A stretch of DNA of 64,000 nucleotides. It comes from Archangium gephyra. GTDB taxonomy: Bacteria > Myxococcota > Myxococcia > Myxococcales > Myxococcaceae. Under the pieces are notes generated by a model. The model made no database searches. It was given only the letters and a program-made list of their open reading frames with translations, and was not told where the DNA came from. Below, piece after piece: positions 54,335-63,440 of this stretch. The translations under genes were made by a program, and so were the position numbers. The first letter of the stretch is position 1. Each line of letters starts with the position of its first letter. The stretch is from assembly GCA_003243425.1 (NCBI GenBank), contig QFQP01000009.1, positions 124,001 through 188,000 on the forward strand, written 5' to 3'.

Positions 54335-54438
54335 GGCTGCCCGCTTGTGCAGCGGCGATGCCAGCGCGTGCCCCCTCGGAAAACGGGCGCTTCAGGGTGG
54401 GTCGAAGCCGCCCACGAGGTCAAACCTGACTTTCGAGC

Positions 54439-54981
54439 TCACGGGCTCCAGCTGACGACGAAGACCTCCCGCTCACCGATGTGCGCAAACGTGACCGTCG
54501 GTGTTCGGGCCTTGAGCCGTGCCAGCATCTCCAGCAGCAGTCCGCGCACGTAGTGCGACAGGCCACCGGTGGTGTTGAAGGCCAGCTCCACCGAGCCAGC
54601 CGTGAGCGCGCGGGCCTCGACGCGGGTGATGGAGTCAGCCGAGTGGTAGTTCTCGGCCATGCGCATCATCGCGCGCTGAGGCCCCAGGAGCCGCAACAGC
54701 ACGAAGAGGCTGCGCCCCACGAGGCTCTCGGAGTAGCCGGCGAGCATCTCGCGGCCGACGGTCTCGAGCGCCTCCGCTTCGGGTTTGCCGGGGCACAGGC
54801 GCGCGGCGACGGCGCGCACCAGCAGCGCCCAGGTCTCGAGGTTCACCTCTTTCGGAGCCGCAGCGTCGAGCCCCAGCGCGCGCAGCTCGGCGCGGAACTC
54901 GGGCGTCAGCAGCGCGCGCCGTGTCAGCACGCGCTCGACGAACGCTTCGACCGTGTGCCGGTAGATGACCCCCTCGGCCAC
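54439..54981 (-). CDS. TIGR02265/DUF2378 family protein
   Basis: The 180-residue protein fits the TIGR02265/DUF2378 family, known mainly as a large paralogous set in Myxococcus and Stigmatella. Supporting features are the length, 'GVIYRHTVEAFVERVL', 'LGRSLFVLLRLLGPQRAMMRM' (written here as the segment at about residues 88-110), 'RMAENYHSAD', and the C-terminal 'MLARLKARTPTVTFAHIGE'. The function is unknown; similarity to haem-NO-binding-like sensor folds has not been shown here. GTG 54981 is one base after the stop of the GAF/PAS hybrid kinase, so the two are co-transcribed and may be functionally linked. Confidence 0.8.
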   Translation of the reverse strand: MAEGVIYRHTVEAFVERVLTRRALLTPEFRAELRALGLDAAAPKEVNLETWALLVRAVAARLCPGKPEAEALETVGREMLAGYSESLVGRSLFVLLRLLGPQRAMMRMAENYHSADSITRVEARALTAGSVELAFNTTGGLSHYVRGLLLEMLARLKARTPTVTFAHIGEREVFVVSWSP

Positions 54982-54982
54982 G

Positions 54983-57900
54983 TCAGCCTGCCCTCTCGAC
55001 GTCGCTCGCCGCGGCCACCTCGTCGAGCAACGCCGCCAGGCGATCGGGATCGAGCGGCTTGGTCAGGTACGCGTCCATTCCCGCAGCCAGGCACAGCTGC
55101 TCGTCGCCCTTCATGGCGCTGGCCGTGAGCGCGATGATGGGAATGCTGCGCTTGTTGCGACCGAGCTCGAAGGTGCGAATGCGGCGCGTCGCTTCGAGGC
55201 CATCGAGCTCCGGCATGTGCATGTCCATCAACACGCAGTCCCAGTCTTCGCGTTGCACGGCGGCGACCGCGAGCGCCCCGTTCACCACGTGCACCACCTG
55301 ATGGCCGAAGCGTTCACACAGGCGCTGCGCGAGGCGCGCGTTGATGGCGTTGTCTTCGGCCAACAGCAGCCGCAGCGGCCGGTGCCGCGACGCCGGTCTT
55401 TCGGCGCGCGCCTCCTGGGTGAAGGGCCCCCCGCGCTCGAGCTGCTGCACCGAGTGCATCAGCTCCGCGAGTGAGACCGGCCGAGAGAGCACGCGGCGAA
55501 TGCCCGCAGCGGACAGCGCCTCAGCCGAGGGCCGCGCGGTGGTGCGGGTGAGCAGCAGCCGCGGCACCACGCTCAACGACTGCTCGAGCTGCATGGCTTC
55601 GCTCAGCTCGAGGCCGCTGGTCTCCTGAAGCTCCTGCTCGATCACCACCAGGCGCGGCGGCGCCGGCAGCTCGAGCAATTCACGCATGGCCGTCTTGCCG
55701 TTGGCAGCGACGATGTCGAAGCCGAGCTGCGCGAGCTGGCGCGCGGTCGCGTTTCGGGACGCCTGGCTGTCGCTGACCACCAGCGCCGTGCCGCGGCGCA
55801 GCGCGAGCGTGCGCGGCGGACCTTCGACCTCGGCCAGCGGCAGGAAGATCCTGAAGCAGCTCCCCGTGCCCAGGGTGCTGTCGACGTGAATGGTGCCGCC
55901 CATGCGCTTGACGAGCTGCAGCGTGATCGCGAGGCCGAGCCCGGTGCCGCCGAAGCGACGGTTGGTGGCGCCGTCGGCCTGGGTGAAGGCCTCGAAGATG
56001 AGGTGAATGCGATCTTCGGGAATGCCGACGCCGCTGTCGGTGACGGCGATCTCGACGCCGCCCTCGACCCGCCGTGCTTCGACCAGCACCTGCCCGCGCT
56101 CGGTGAACTTGACCGCGTTGCCGATGAGGTTCGTGGTGATCTGACTGACGCGAACCACGTCGCCGTAATACTGGTCGGCGAGCTGGGCATCGAAGTCGAC
56201 CACCAGCTCGAGATCTCTCACGTGTGCCCGGCTCGCCTGATTGCGCGCGGCTTCGTAGAGCGACTGCCGCAGCGAAAACGGCGCGCGCTCGAGCTCCAGC
56301 TTGCCCGACTCGATCTTCGAGATGTCGAGGATGTCGTTGACGATGGCGAGCAGGTTGTCGCCCGAGATGCGCACCGCCTCGAGGTACTCACGCTGCTCGG
56401 TGGTCAGGTTGGTCTCGAGCACCAGCCGCGTCATGCCGAGAATGCCGTTGAGCGGCGTACGAATCTCGTGGCTGGTGTTGGCCAGGAACTGCGACTTCAC
56501 GCGCGAGGCCTCGAACGCGGCTTCACGCGCCACGCGCTGCTCGGTGACGTCTTGAAAGGCGATGACCAGTCGCACCGGTACGCCGTCGACGACCTCCACG
56601 TTGCCCTGGTGCCGGGCGAAGAAATGCCGCCCATTCCACGTGGTGACCTCGAGCTCGAGATCGAACGGGGCGCCGCTGACCAGCGCGTCGCGGGCGGCGG
56701 CCTGGAGCGCGCCGAAGGCAGCGGGTGAATAGAAGCGCCCGGCCTGCTCGCGGTTGGGCACGTAGTCTTCCGGCGCCTCGCAGATGCGGCGCACCTCGTC
56801 GCTCCAGCTGATGGAATCGGTCGCGAAATCGAGCGTGATGGCGCCGACTTTGGCGATCGCGCCCGCCCGGCGCAGCTGCGCTTCGCTCTTCTCGAGCCGC
56901 TGCGAGGTCTCCTGCAGCGAGGTGATGTCGGTCGCCGCGGCGTACACGTGTTGACCGTCGGTCGCCGCGGTCCACGACAGCCAGCGCCACTGGCCAGCGC
57001 TGTTCTTGAGCCGCAGCACCGAGCCGCCGCCCTTCGAGCGCGCGTCGAAGACGTCGAGCACGAAGTGCAGATCATCGGGGTGCAACAACGAGCGGATGTT
57101 CACCCCGCGCAGCGTGTCGGCGTCGTAGCCGAGCTGACGTGTCCACGACGGTGACACCTCTTCGATGGTGCCGTCGGCGGTGCACACGCAGGCGATGGTG
57201 TCCGACATCGAGAAGAGCCGCTCGTACCGCGTGGCCTTCTTCAGCGCGCGTTCACGTTCGATCTGGTGCTCGTGGAGTTGTCGCTCCTGCTCGAAGCGGT
57301 CGAGCGCCACGCTCACCAGGATCGCCAGCTGCGTCGCCGAGATGCGCCCCTCGGTGGAGTACACCAGCGGCGTCTTCGAGAGGGCGAACAGCACGCCCTG
57401 CGGCACGACGCCCGAATCGAGCGCTACCGCGAACACGTGCGTGAAGCCCCACGACGCCAGCTGCTGCTCCACGTCGTCACCCATGGGATCGAGCGCGAGC
57501 TCCAGCTCGACGTCGACGCGCGACATCAGGCTCGAGAACACGCCGTCGTCGTAGGCGCCCAGACGCACGCTCGACTCGCGGGACGGGAGGCTGAGCGACC
57601 AGCCGTCACGTTCACGCCGAAGCAACGCGCCGTCGTCGGTCTTCAGCAACGAAGCCACCGCGTGTGCACCGAGCCGCTCGACCTCGCGTACGTCGCTGGC
57701 GTGCAGCAGCCAGGTCACGAACTCCGAGAAGTCGAGCGCGCTCGAAGCCACGCGCCGCACCTCTTCGACGAGTGACTTCGCGGTGGCGAGTTCGCCGTGA
57801 TTCACCTTCGCCCACGCGATGAGCGGCAGCAGCGGTTCGAGCGCGTCGAGCTCGCGTGGCGCTTCGTCGGCTTCCAGCCAACCGATGCGCGTGTTCTCCC

Positions 57901-58081
57901 ACATCACCTCACGACGCCACCGAGTCGGCACAGCGCGCGTGGGTTCGATCTGACCTTCTGCTTCGGAGCGGAAGACGAGCGACGGAACGCCGAGGAGCAC
58001 CCGCAAACGCTCCATGGCGGCGCTCCACCGGTCGGCGCGCGACAACAGGGAACAGAGTGACGCCAGGTCGGCGGGGCTCAC
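54983..58081 (-). CDS. Cytosolic GAF-PAS-PAS hybrid histidine kinase with two receivers
   Basis: The protein of about 1030 residues has no membrane segment. GAF-like regions (about 1-270) come first, then two PAS domains ('RLFSMSDTIACVCTADGTIEE', split over about 292-312, and 'AGAIAKVGAITLDFATDSI'). HisKA ('NTSHEIRTPLNGI') and HATPase ('NLIGNAVKFTERG', 'DSGVGIPEDRI', 'GTGLGLAITLQL') follow. Receiver 1 is degenerate, with 'VVIEQELQE' (E for D). Receiver 2 is intact ('LLLAEDNAINARL', 'CVLMDMHMPELDG', 'YLTKPLD'). The frame is open to a TTG at 58090; I prefer GTG 58081. The layout resembles BarA-like kinases. It precedes the DUF2378 gene by one base. Confidence 0.92.
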   Translation of the reverse strand: MSPADLASLCSLLSRADRWSAAMERLRVLLGVPSLVFRSEAEGQIEPTRAVPTRWRREVMWENTRIGWLEADEAPRELDALEPLLPLIAWAKVNHGELATAKSLVEEVRRVASSALDFSEFVTWLLHASDVREVERLGAHAVASLLKTDDGALLRRERDGWSLSLPSRESSVRLGAYDDGVFSSLMSRVDVELELALDPMGDDVEQQLASWGFTHVFAVALDSGVVPQGVLFALSKTPLVYSTEGRISATQLAILVSVALDRFEQERQLHEHQIERERALKKATRYERLFSMSDTIACVCTADGTIEEVSPSWTRQLGYDADTLRGVNIRSLLHPDDLHFVLDVFDARSKGGGSVLRLKNSAGQWRWLSWTAATDGQHVYAAATDITSLQETSQRLEKSEAQLRRAGAIAKVGAITLDFATDSISWSDEVRRICEAPEDYVPNREQAGRFYSPAAFGALQAAARDALVSGAPFDLELEVTTWNGRHFFARHQGNVEVVDGVPVRLVIAFQDVTEQRVAREAAFEASRVKSQFLANTSHEIRTPLNGILGMTRLVLETNLTTEQREYLEAVRISGDNLLAIVNDILDISKIESGKLELERAPFSLRQSLYEAARNQASRAHVRDLELVVDFDAQLADQYYGDVVRVSQITTNLIGNAVKFTERGQVLVEARRVEGGVEIAVTDSGVGIPEDRIHLIFEAFTQADGATNRRFGGTGLGLAITLQLVKRMGGTIHVDSTLGTGSCFRIFLPLAEVEGPPRTLALRRGTALVVSDSQASRNATARQLAQLGFDIVAANGKTAMRELLELPAPPRLVVIEQELQETSGLELSEAMQLEQSLSVVPRLLLTRTTARPSAEALSAAGIRRVLSRPVSLAELMHSVQQLERGGPFTQEARAERPASRHRPLRLLLAEDNAINARLAQRLCERFGHQVVHVVNGALAVAAVQREDWDCVLMDMHMPELDGLEATRRIRTFELGRNKRSIPIIALTASAMKGDEQLCLAAGMDAYLTKPLDPDRLAALLDEVAAASDVERAG

Positions 58082-58114
58082 GGCGGCCAATCATCGCAAG
58101 AACGGCGCCAACGC

Positions 58115-60559
58115 TCACTTCCGTTTGGGCAAGCGACCCTTCCCAGACAGCGCAGGCGCGAACAGATCGCCCACCTTCGCGAGCCGCTGTTCCATGGTCT
58201 TGATGTTGAAGTCGGCGGGCACGAGCGCGGTATGCACCTCGTCCCACGCGAGCGGCGTCGACACCGGGGCACCTTCCACCGCGCGAAGCGAATACGGCGC
58301 CACCATCGTCTTCCACCGGCCGTTCTGCTCGGGGTCGAGGTACAGGCGACCGTGCCGCTCCTTCTTCATGCGCAGGTCGGTGCCGAGCTTCGGGAACTGC
58401 GCAGCGAGCACGTGCACCACGTCTCTGGCGAAGTCGTGCGCTTCGTCGTGGGTGTGACCCGGCGCCAGCGGCACGAGCACGTGCAGCCCGCGCTTGCCCG
58501 AGGTCTTGGGCACGCTCGGCGGCTTCAACTCGTCGAGCAGCCCATGGAGCGCCTGCGCGAGCGGCACCAGCGCTTCCCAGTCATCGCCGGCGGGGTCGAA
58601 ATCGAAGGCCACCCAATCGGGGTTCGCGCCCGTCGCTACGCGGCTCGACATCATGTGCAGCGTGAGCGCCGACTGGTTGGCGAGCCACGACACGGTCTCG
58701 ACGCGGTTGACGATGATGTGTTCCACGTCGCGATCGTCGTGATGAATGGTGGTGCGCGCGATCCACTCTGGAGCGGTGGCGGCGGCGTGGCGGAAGAAGT
58801 TCTGCCCTTCGATGCCGTGAGGAAACTGCTGCATGGTCAACGCACGGCCACGAAGCGCGTTCACCAGCAGCGGGGCCACCAGGTCGTAGTACGCGCGCAC
58901 GTCGGCCTTGGTGAAGCCGCTCTTCGGGAACATCAACTTCTCGGGGTGCGAGAGCTTCACCGGCGGTACGGGCGGCAACACCTCGGCGTCTCGCGGCTTC
59001 GAGTGCCAGGTGCCGAACACCGGTGACACCGGTTTCTCCGGCGTCGTGTCGTCGGGCGACTTGTCTTCGCGCAGCCCCTGAAACGACGGGTGACGAAGCC
59101 GGCCATCACGCGTCCACTCGGTGAAGCGCACCTGCGCGACGTGCTTCGGTGTGACCCACTTCGCATCGCGCAACCGCGGCGCACCGTCGACCTCGACCTC
59201 GTCGACGACGTCGGGCTTCAACAACTCGAGCAGTTCGGTGCGCGCCTTTTGATCGAAGCCGGTGCCGACCTTGCCGGCGAAGCGCAGCGCGTCACCCTTC
59301 TTCGACGCGAGCAACAGGGCGCCGACCTGCGTCTTCGATTTCGAATGTGGGGTGTAACCGACGATCGCGAGCTCTGCGGTGCCGAGGACCTTGAGCTTCA
59401 ACCAGTCGAGGCTCCGTTTCCCTTCGTACGGCGAGCCCTTGCGCTTGGCGATGAGCCCTTCCCAACCGCTGCTACGCGCGAGCTTCAGCGCTTCGTCGTG
59501 CGGCAGCGCGACCCGCTCGGCAAGCTCGAGCCCGTCCTTCGCCGTGGAGAGCAGCGACTCGAGCAACTCGCGCCGCTCTTCGAGCGGCCGTGCACGGAGA
59601 TCTTCACCATCGAGCCAGAGCAGATCGAACGCCATCAACCGCTGGGTCTCACCGCCCAGATGCTCGAAGCTCGAGACGCCGTCGTCATCGAGACCGACGA
59701 TCTCTGCGTCGATCACCGCTTCACCGACGACCACGGACTTCAACGCCTTCTCGAGAAACGGAAAGCGCCCGACGAGGTCGATGTCGTTGCGCGTCTTCAC
59801 CGCGAGCTGCGCGCCACTGATGGCGGCAATCGCGCGATAGCCGTCGTACTTCACCTCGTAGACGAACTCGTCTTCTCCCGCGGCCCGGTGCTCGGCGAGG
59901 GTGGCGCTCATCGGAGGCCACACCTTCTGCAGCAGCGCCTCGGGCGCAGGGTGCGGTCCCCGGAGCGACTTCTTCGTCTCGGGACCACGCGTGGTGCGAC
60001 GACCGCTCTTCACCGACTCCGGCCGCTCGGCGACGACGTCGTAGTCAGCGCGCTCCTTGCCGTCCTTCGCCTTGAAGAAGAGCCACTGCTGCTTGCCACC
60101 TTGAGGGCGGGTGCGCACGAAGTGCCATTCTCCCTCGAGCTTCTCACCGTGAAACGCGACGCGCAGGTGCCCCTTCCTGAACTGGTGGTCGAACTGCTCT
60201 GGAGGAACCGTCTCGAAGGTGCCGCGGTCCCAGATGATGGAATCACCGGCGCCGTATTCACCGTCGGGGATGCGGCCCTCGAACTCGCCGTAGGCCAGCG
60301 GGTGATCTTCGGTCTGCACGGCGAGCCGCTTCTGCGAGACGTCGTAGCTGGGGCCCCTGGGGCACGCCCAGCTCACCAGCGCGCCGTGATCTTCGAGCCG
60401 CAGGTCGTAGTGGAGCCGCGTGGCGTCATGCTTGTGGATCATGAAGCGCGGCCGCTCGCTCGCGCTGGCCTCCACGTCGGGCGAAGGCTCACCGGTGACG
60501 TCGAAGTTGCGCTTGTCGCGGTAGGTCTTCAGCGAGTCGGGCTTTCGCTTCTGGGCCAT
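58115..60559 (-). CDS. ligD: Multifunctional ATP-dependent DNA ligase D
   Basis: The 814-residue protein has the PE-ligase-polymerase order. A 3'-phosphoesterase domain spans about residues 35-165 ('FMIHKHDATRLHYDLRLE'). The ATP ligase covers about 195-500, with the adenylated lysine K237 in 'VYEVKYDGYRAI'. The primase-type polymerase covers about 545-810 ('HPEKLMFPKSG', DxD in 'VAFDFDPAGDD'). LigD seals Ku-bound double-strand breaks by non-homologous end joining. No ku gene lies in this window. ATG 60559 has GAGG close upstream. It is a single gene between the hybrid kinase and the Get3-like pair. Confidence 0.96.
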   Translation of the reverse strand: MAQKRKPDSLKTYRDKRNFDVTGEPSPDVEASASERPRFMIHKHDATRLHYDLRLEDHGALVSWACPRGPSYDVSQKRLAVQTEDHPLAYGEFEGRIPDGEYGAGDSIIWDRGTFETVPPEQFDHQFRKGHLRVAFHGEKLEGEWHFVRTRPQGGKQQWLFFKAKDGKERADYDVVAERPESVKSGRRTTRGPETKKSLRGPHPAPEALLQKVWPPMSATLAEHRAAGEDEFVYEVKYDGYRAIAAISGAQLAVKTRNDIDLVGRFPFLEKALKSVVVGEAVIDAEIVGLDDDGVSSFEHLGGETQRLMAFDLLWLDGEDLRARPLEERRELLESLLSTAKDGLELAERVALPHDEALKLARSSGWEGLIAKRKGSPYEGKRSLDWLKLKVLGTAELAIVGYTPHSKSKTQVGALLLASKKGDALRFAGKVGTGFDQKARTELLELLKPDVVDEVEVDGAPRLRDAKWVTPKHVAQVRFTEWTRDGRLRHPSFQGLREDKSPDDTTPEKPVSPVFGTWHSKPRDAEVLPPVPPVKLSHPEKLMFPKSGFTKADVRAYYDLVAPLLVNALRGRALTMQQFPHGIEGQNFFRHAAATAPEWIARTTIHHDDRDVEHIIVNRVETVSWLANQSALTLHMMSSRVATGANPDWVAFDFDPAGDDWEALVPLAQALHGLLDELKPPSVPKTSGKRGLHVLVPLAPGHTHDEAHDFARDVVHVLAAQFPKLGTDLRMKKERHGRLYLDPEQNGRWKTMVAPYSLRAVEGAPVSTPLAWDEVHTALVPADFNIKTMEQRLAKVGDLFAPALSGKGRLPKRK

Positions 60560-60611
60560 GCCTCACGTTTGTGAACGACGAGACGCACGCAGCAACGGCG
60601 CTACGAAACAG

Positions 60612-61721
60612 CTACGACGCGGCGAGCCGATCTGCGACGGCGACCAGCGTGCCGATGTCGTCGGCGCCCTGCGGCAGCTCTGGCAACGCGAGCGCGGTCG
60701 CCGAGTCACCCGCACGCTTCTTGAGGTCTTCGAGCAACGCGAGGTCGCGCGCGGCCGCGTGCTGTTCGAGCTCGGCCAACTGGTGAAGCTTGGTGAGCCC
60801 CGCCGACAACACCGGGTCTGCTTCGTCGCGCGACGGCGGCATGGTGCGCTCGAGCACGTTGGCCTTGCTGCGGTTGAGCACGAAGCCGCGGAACGGCAAC
60901 TCGAGCGCCTTCGTCTTGTCCTGAAAGAAGAAGGCCTCGGTGAGCGTCGCCGGCGCCGGTGACGACACCAGCAGGAACGCGACGTCGGGGCCCGAAAGGA
61001 AGCGCCGCATCTCTCCGACGTTCACGCTCAAGCTGCGGAAGATGCCGGTGAAGGTCGACAGAAACGTCACGAACTCGCCGGCGAACTCGTCGCCGAACAC
61101 CGCGCCGAGGATCTTCTGGATCACCTTGCTCGCAGCGCGCGCGACGAGGCTGTCACCGCTGGGCAGGAACGCCGCGATGGCGCGTGAGTCGACGAGCCCG
61201 GAGAGCCGGTGTGGCGCTTCGAGGAAATCGAGCGCATGGCGCGAGGGCGGCGTGTCGAGCACCACGAGGTCGTAGCGGCCTTCGTTCACGAGGCGGAACA
61301 ACGCCTCCATCGCGGTGTACTCGTGCATGCCCGCGACCATGGTCGAGACCTGCTGGTAGATGCGGTTGCCGAGAATGCGCTGGGCGTCTTCGTCGCTCTT
61401 GCTGAGGCGACGCACGGCGCTGTCGGCGACGAGCTTGGGGTCCAACATCCACGCGTCGAGTGAACCCGGCGCCTTGATGCCCGCGGCCTGCTGACGATCT
61501 TCCGGCACGCGCACGGGCGACGGCGGGTTGCGGCTCACGCCGAGCGTCTCGGCGAGCCGCCTGGAGGGGTCGATGGTGAGCACCAGCACCTTGCGCCCCG
61601 CGCGCGCCGCGGCCAGCGAGATCGCCGCGGCCGTCGTGGTCTTGCCCACGCCGCCCGCGCCGCAGCACACGATGATCTTCCGCTCACGGATCAACTGTCC
61701 GATTCGAACCGGCGTACTCAT
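60612..61721 (-). CDS. Get3/ArsA-like ATPase, B-type subunit (Rv3680/BagB-like)
   Basis: The 369-residue P-loop ATPase has a Walker A of the MinD/ArsA type reading 'CCGAGGVGKTTTAAA'. The P-loop lysine is present but the first 'signature' lysine of KGGVGKT is replaced by Ala. 'VLTIDPSRRLAETLG' (switch I) and 'LVVLDTPPSRHALDFL' (switch II) follow. It lacks the ArsA arsenite cysteines. The 'CCGAGGVGKT' sequence is as I recall it for mycobacterial Rv3680. The ATG overlaps the partner gene's stop by 4 bases, giving the same A-then-B order. It probably handles membrane-protein or lipid-related clients, but the role is unproven. Confidence 0.88.
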   Translation of the reverse strand: MSTPVRIGQLIRERKIIVCCGAGGVGKTTTAAAISLAAARAGRKVLVLTIDPSRRLAETLGVSRNPPSPVRVPEDRQQAAGIKAPGSLDAWMLDPKLVADSAVRRLSKSDEDAQRILGNRIYQQVSTMVAGMHEYTAMEALFRLVNEGRYDLVVLDTPPSRHALDFLEAPHRLSGLVDSRAIAAFLPSGDSLVARAASKVIQKILGAVFGDEFAGEFVTFLSTFTGIFRSLSVNVGEMRRFLSGPDVAFLLVSSPAPATLTEAFFFQDKTKALELPFRGFVLNRSKANVLERTMPPSRDEADPVLSAGLTKLHQLAELEQHAAARDLALLEDLKKRAGDSATALALPELPQGADDIGTLVAVADRLAAS

Positions 61722-62599
61722 CGTGCTCCCAGGGTGGCGACGAGCTCGTCGATGAGCCCCTCGTGCGGCAGTTCAGGCGCGGTGAAGATCGGCACCCTGG
61801 CGTTGTCGCGCAGACGACCCAGCTCACGTCGCGCGAGCAGCGGCCGTTGAAATTGTTCGGCGCCGAGCCAGTGGTGCTGCGTGACGAGCGGCGTGAGCTT
61901 CGAGCGCTCGTCTTCGGTGAACGGGTCGACCGGCAGGCGATTCACCATCACGCCGCCGACCGGCATCTTCGTCTTGCCGAGCCCTTCGATGAGCTCGAGG
62001 CATTCGCTGACCGGCAACGTCTCGGGCAGCGTCACGATGAGCGCGGCGGCCTGCTTCGGGTCGTTCAGGTACGACTGACCTTCCCGCAGCGAATCGGCGA
62101 TGGGCCCGCGGGGCACGAGGCGCAGCAGAAGTTCGGGGAGCCCGGTCAGCGACAGCGTGTGACCGGTGGCCGGCATGTCGACGAGGATGAGATCGAACTC
62201 GTTGCCTCGCAGGTAGTTGAGCAACTGAAAGAACACGCCCATCTCGCGGAACGACGGACCAGCCGACAGCAACTTGCGAAGCGCGTCAGACCCGAGCGCC
62301 GCGCGCGCGATGGTCCCCGAGCGCAGCACCGACTTGAGGAACATCTCCTGACCGGTGCGCGCGAGCAGCACGGCGCCATGGGTGTTCGGTGCGACGACCT
62401 CAGGCTGCGTCGGCAGGCGCGAGCGGCCGAAGTGTTTGGCCAGCGGCGAGTAGTCGTCGCTCTCTTCGCCGATCTCGGTCACCAGAACGCGCTTGCCGCG
62501 CGAAGCCGCGATGCGTGCCAGCACCGCCGTCATCACCGAGCGACCGACGCCGCCTTTTCCGGTGATGAGCACCACTCGTTTGTCGACCAGCTCGTTCAG
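61718..62599 (-). CDS. Get3/ArsA-like ATPase, A-type subunit with altered P-loop lysine (Rv3679/BagA-like)
   Basis: The protein of about 293 residues begins 'NELVDKRVVLITGKGGVGRS'. The signature lysine is kept but the P-loop lysine is Arg. 'RVLVTEIGEES' and 'DLILVDMPATGHTLSL' (switch II) follow, then 'VGGVMVNRLP'. No ATG, GTG or TTG lies at the right place. CTG 62599 has ACGAGG 6 bases upstream and fits family N-termini, while GTG 62575 would cut the first strand. The frame is open to 62812 but overlaps the divergent gene. It is first in a two-gene operon with the B-type subunit, so a heterodimer is likely. Confidence 0.82.
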   Translation of the reverse strand: MNELVDKRVVLITGKGGVGRSVMTAVLARIAASRGKRVLVTEIGEESDDYSPLAKHFGRSRLPTQPEVVAPNTHGAVLLARTGQEMFLKSVLRSGTIARAALGSDALRKLLSAGPSFREMGVFFQLLNYLRGNEFDLILVDMPATGHTLSLTGLPELLLRLVPRGPIADSLREGQSYLNDPKQAAALIVTLPETLPVSECLELIEGLGKTKMPVGGVMVNRLPVDPFTEDERSKLTPLVTQHHWLGAEQFQRPLLARRELGRLRDNARVPIFTAPELPHEGLIDELVATLGAR

Positions 62600-62729
62600 A
62601 GAACGCCTCGTTGAAAGCCAGACCCGTACGGAAACGGCGGCAGCAGAAATGTAGCCTCCCGACCATGCGATGGGCGGTCGTTCTCGCGAACGCTGGTGAA
62701 TCGGTGACACCTCGGCACAAGGTGCGCAG

Positions 62730-63440
62730 ATGAGCGATGCCTTCTCGATCGCGTGGGTGCGGCAGGTGCGCTTCGGCGCGCTCGCAGCGGTGCGCCTGCC
62801 CTCCGGAACCAACCCGGTCGCTCCGGACGTTCTCGAGCGCCTGGCACCCGAAGAGCGTGCGCTCGCCCTGGCCGAAGGTGGGCGCCGGCAGATCGAGCTC
62901 GTCGGTGGCCGCCTCGCAGCGCGCGCAGCCGCCCGTCACCTCGGCGCGTCGTGGCCGGCGTTGCTGCCGGGCCCTGAACGCGAGCCCATCGGCCACGCGG
63001 ATTGGAGCGTGTCCATCTCTCACAAGGCCGATCTCGCGTTGGCCTTGGTGGCGCCGTCACAGCAGGGCACCATCGGCATCGACCTCGAAGGCGACGCGCG
63101 CGAACGCATGGCGATCGCCGAGCGCATCTGCCGGCCCGAAGAGTTCGAAGAGGTGAACGCGCTCCCCGAAGCAGCGCGGTGGAAGAGCGTGCTGGTGCGC
63201 TTCGCGGTGAAGGAGGCCGTCTACAAAGCGGTGTACCCGCACGTGCGGCACTTCTTCGGCTTCCAGGCGGCGCACATCGACGTCGAGAACGCGGCGCGGG
63301 TGACGTTGTTCCTTCCGCCCGAAGATCCACGCGTCGAGCTCGAGACCGAACTCGAGTGGCTCTCGCCGCACCGCGTGCTGGCGATGGTGCGGGTGACTCA
63401 GCCCCTGCTCGACACTTCGTCGCTGCGCACCTCGACGTAG
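62730..63440 (+). CDS. 4'-phosphopantetheinyl transferase (EntD/Sfp type)
   Basis: This enzyme transfers phosphopantetheine from CoA to carrier proteins of fatty-acid, polyketide or peptide synthases. The 236-residue protein has 'WSVSISHKADLALALV' (substrate loop), 'IGIDLEGDARER' (Mg-binding Asp/Glu) and 'RFAVKEAVYKAVYP' (KEAxYKA motif). The length is that of EntD-like Sfp enzymes. It is a single gene, divergent from the Get3-like pair and overlapping the convergent VF530 gene by 43 bases. No synthase genes lie in this window. Confidence 0.95.
   Translation: MSDAFSIAWVRQVRFGALAAVRLPSGTNPVAPDVLERLAPEERALALAEGGRRQIELVGGRLAARAAARHLGASWPALLPGPEREPIGHADWSVSISHKADLALALVAPSQQGTIGIDLEGDARERMAIAERICRPEEFEEVNALPEAARWKSVLVRFAVKEAVYKAVYPHVRHFFGFQAAHIDVENAARVTLFLPPEDPRVELETELEWLSPHRVLAMVRVTQPLLDTSSLRTST

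Noticed and set aside
54395..54425. Hairpin (GTGGG/CCCAC) downstream of the DUF2378 gene
   Set aside because: The 5-bp stem with a long loop and no T-run is too weak to call a terminator in this GC-rich DNA.
59090..60574. 494-residue plus-strand ORF opposite ligD
   Set aside because: It is the antisense shadow of LigD. Composition is Arg/Leu/Glu-rich and no motif is seen.
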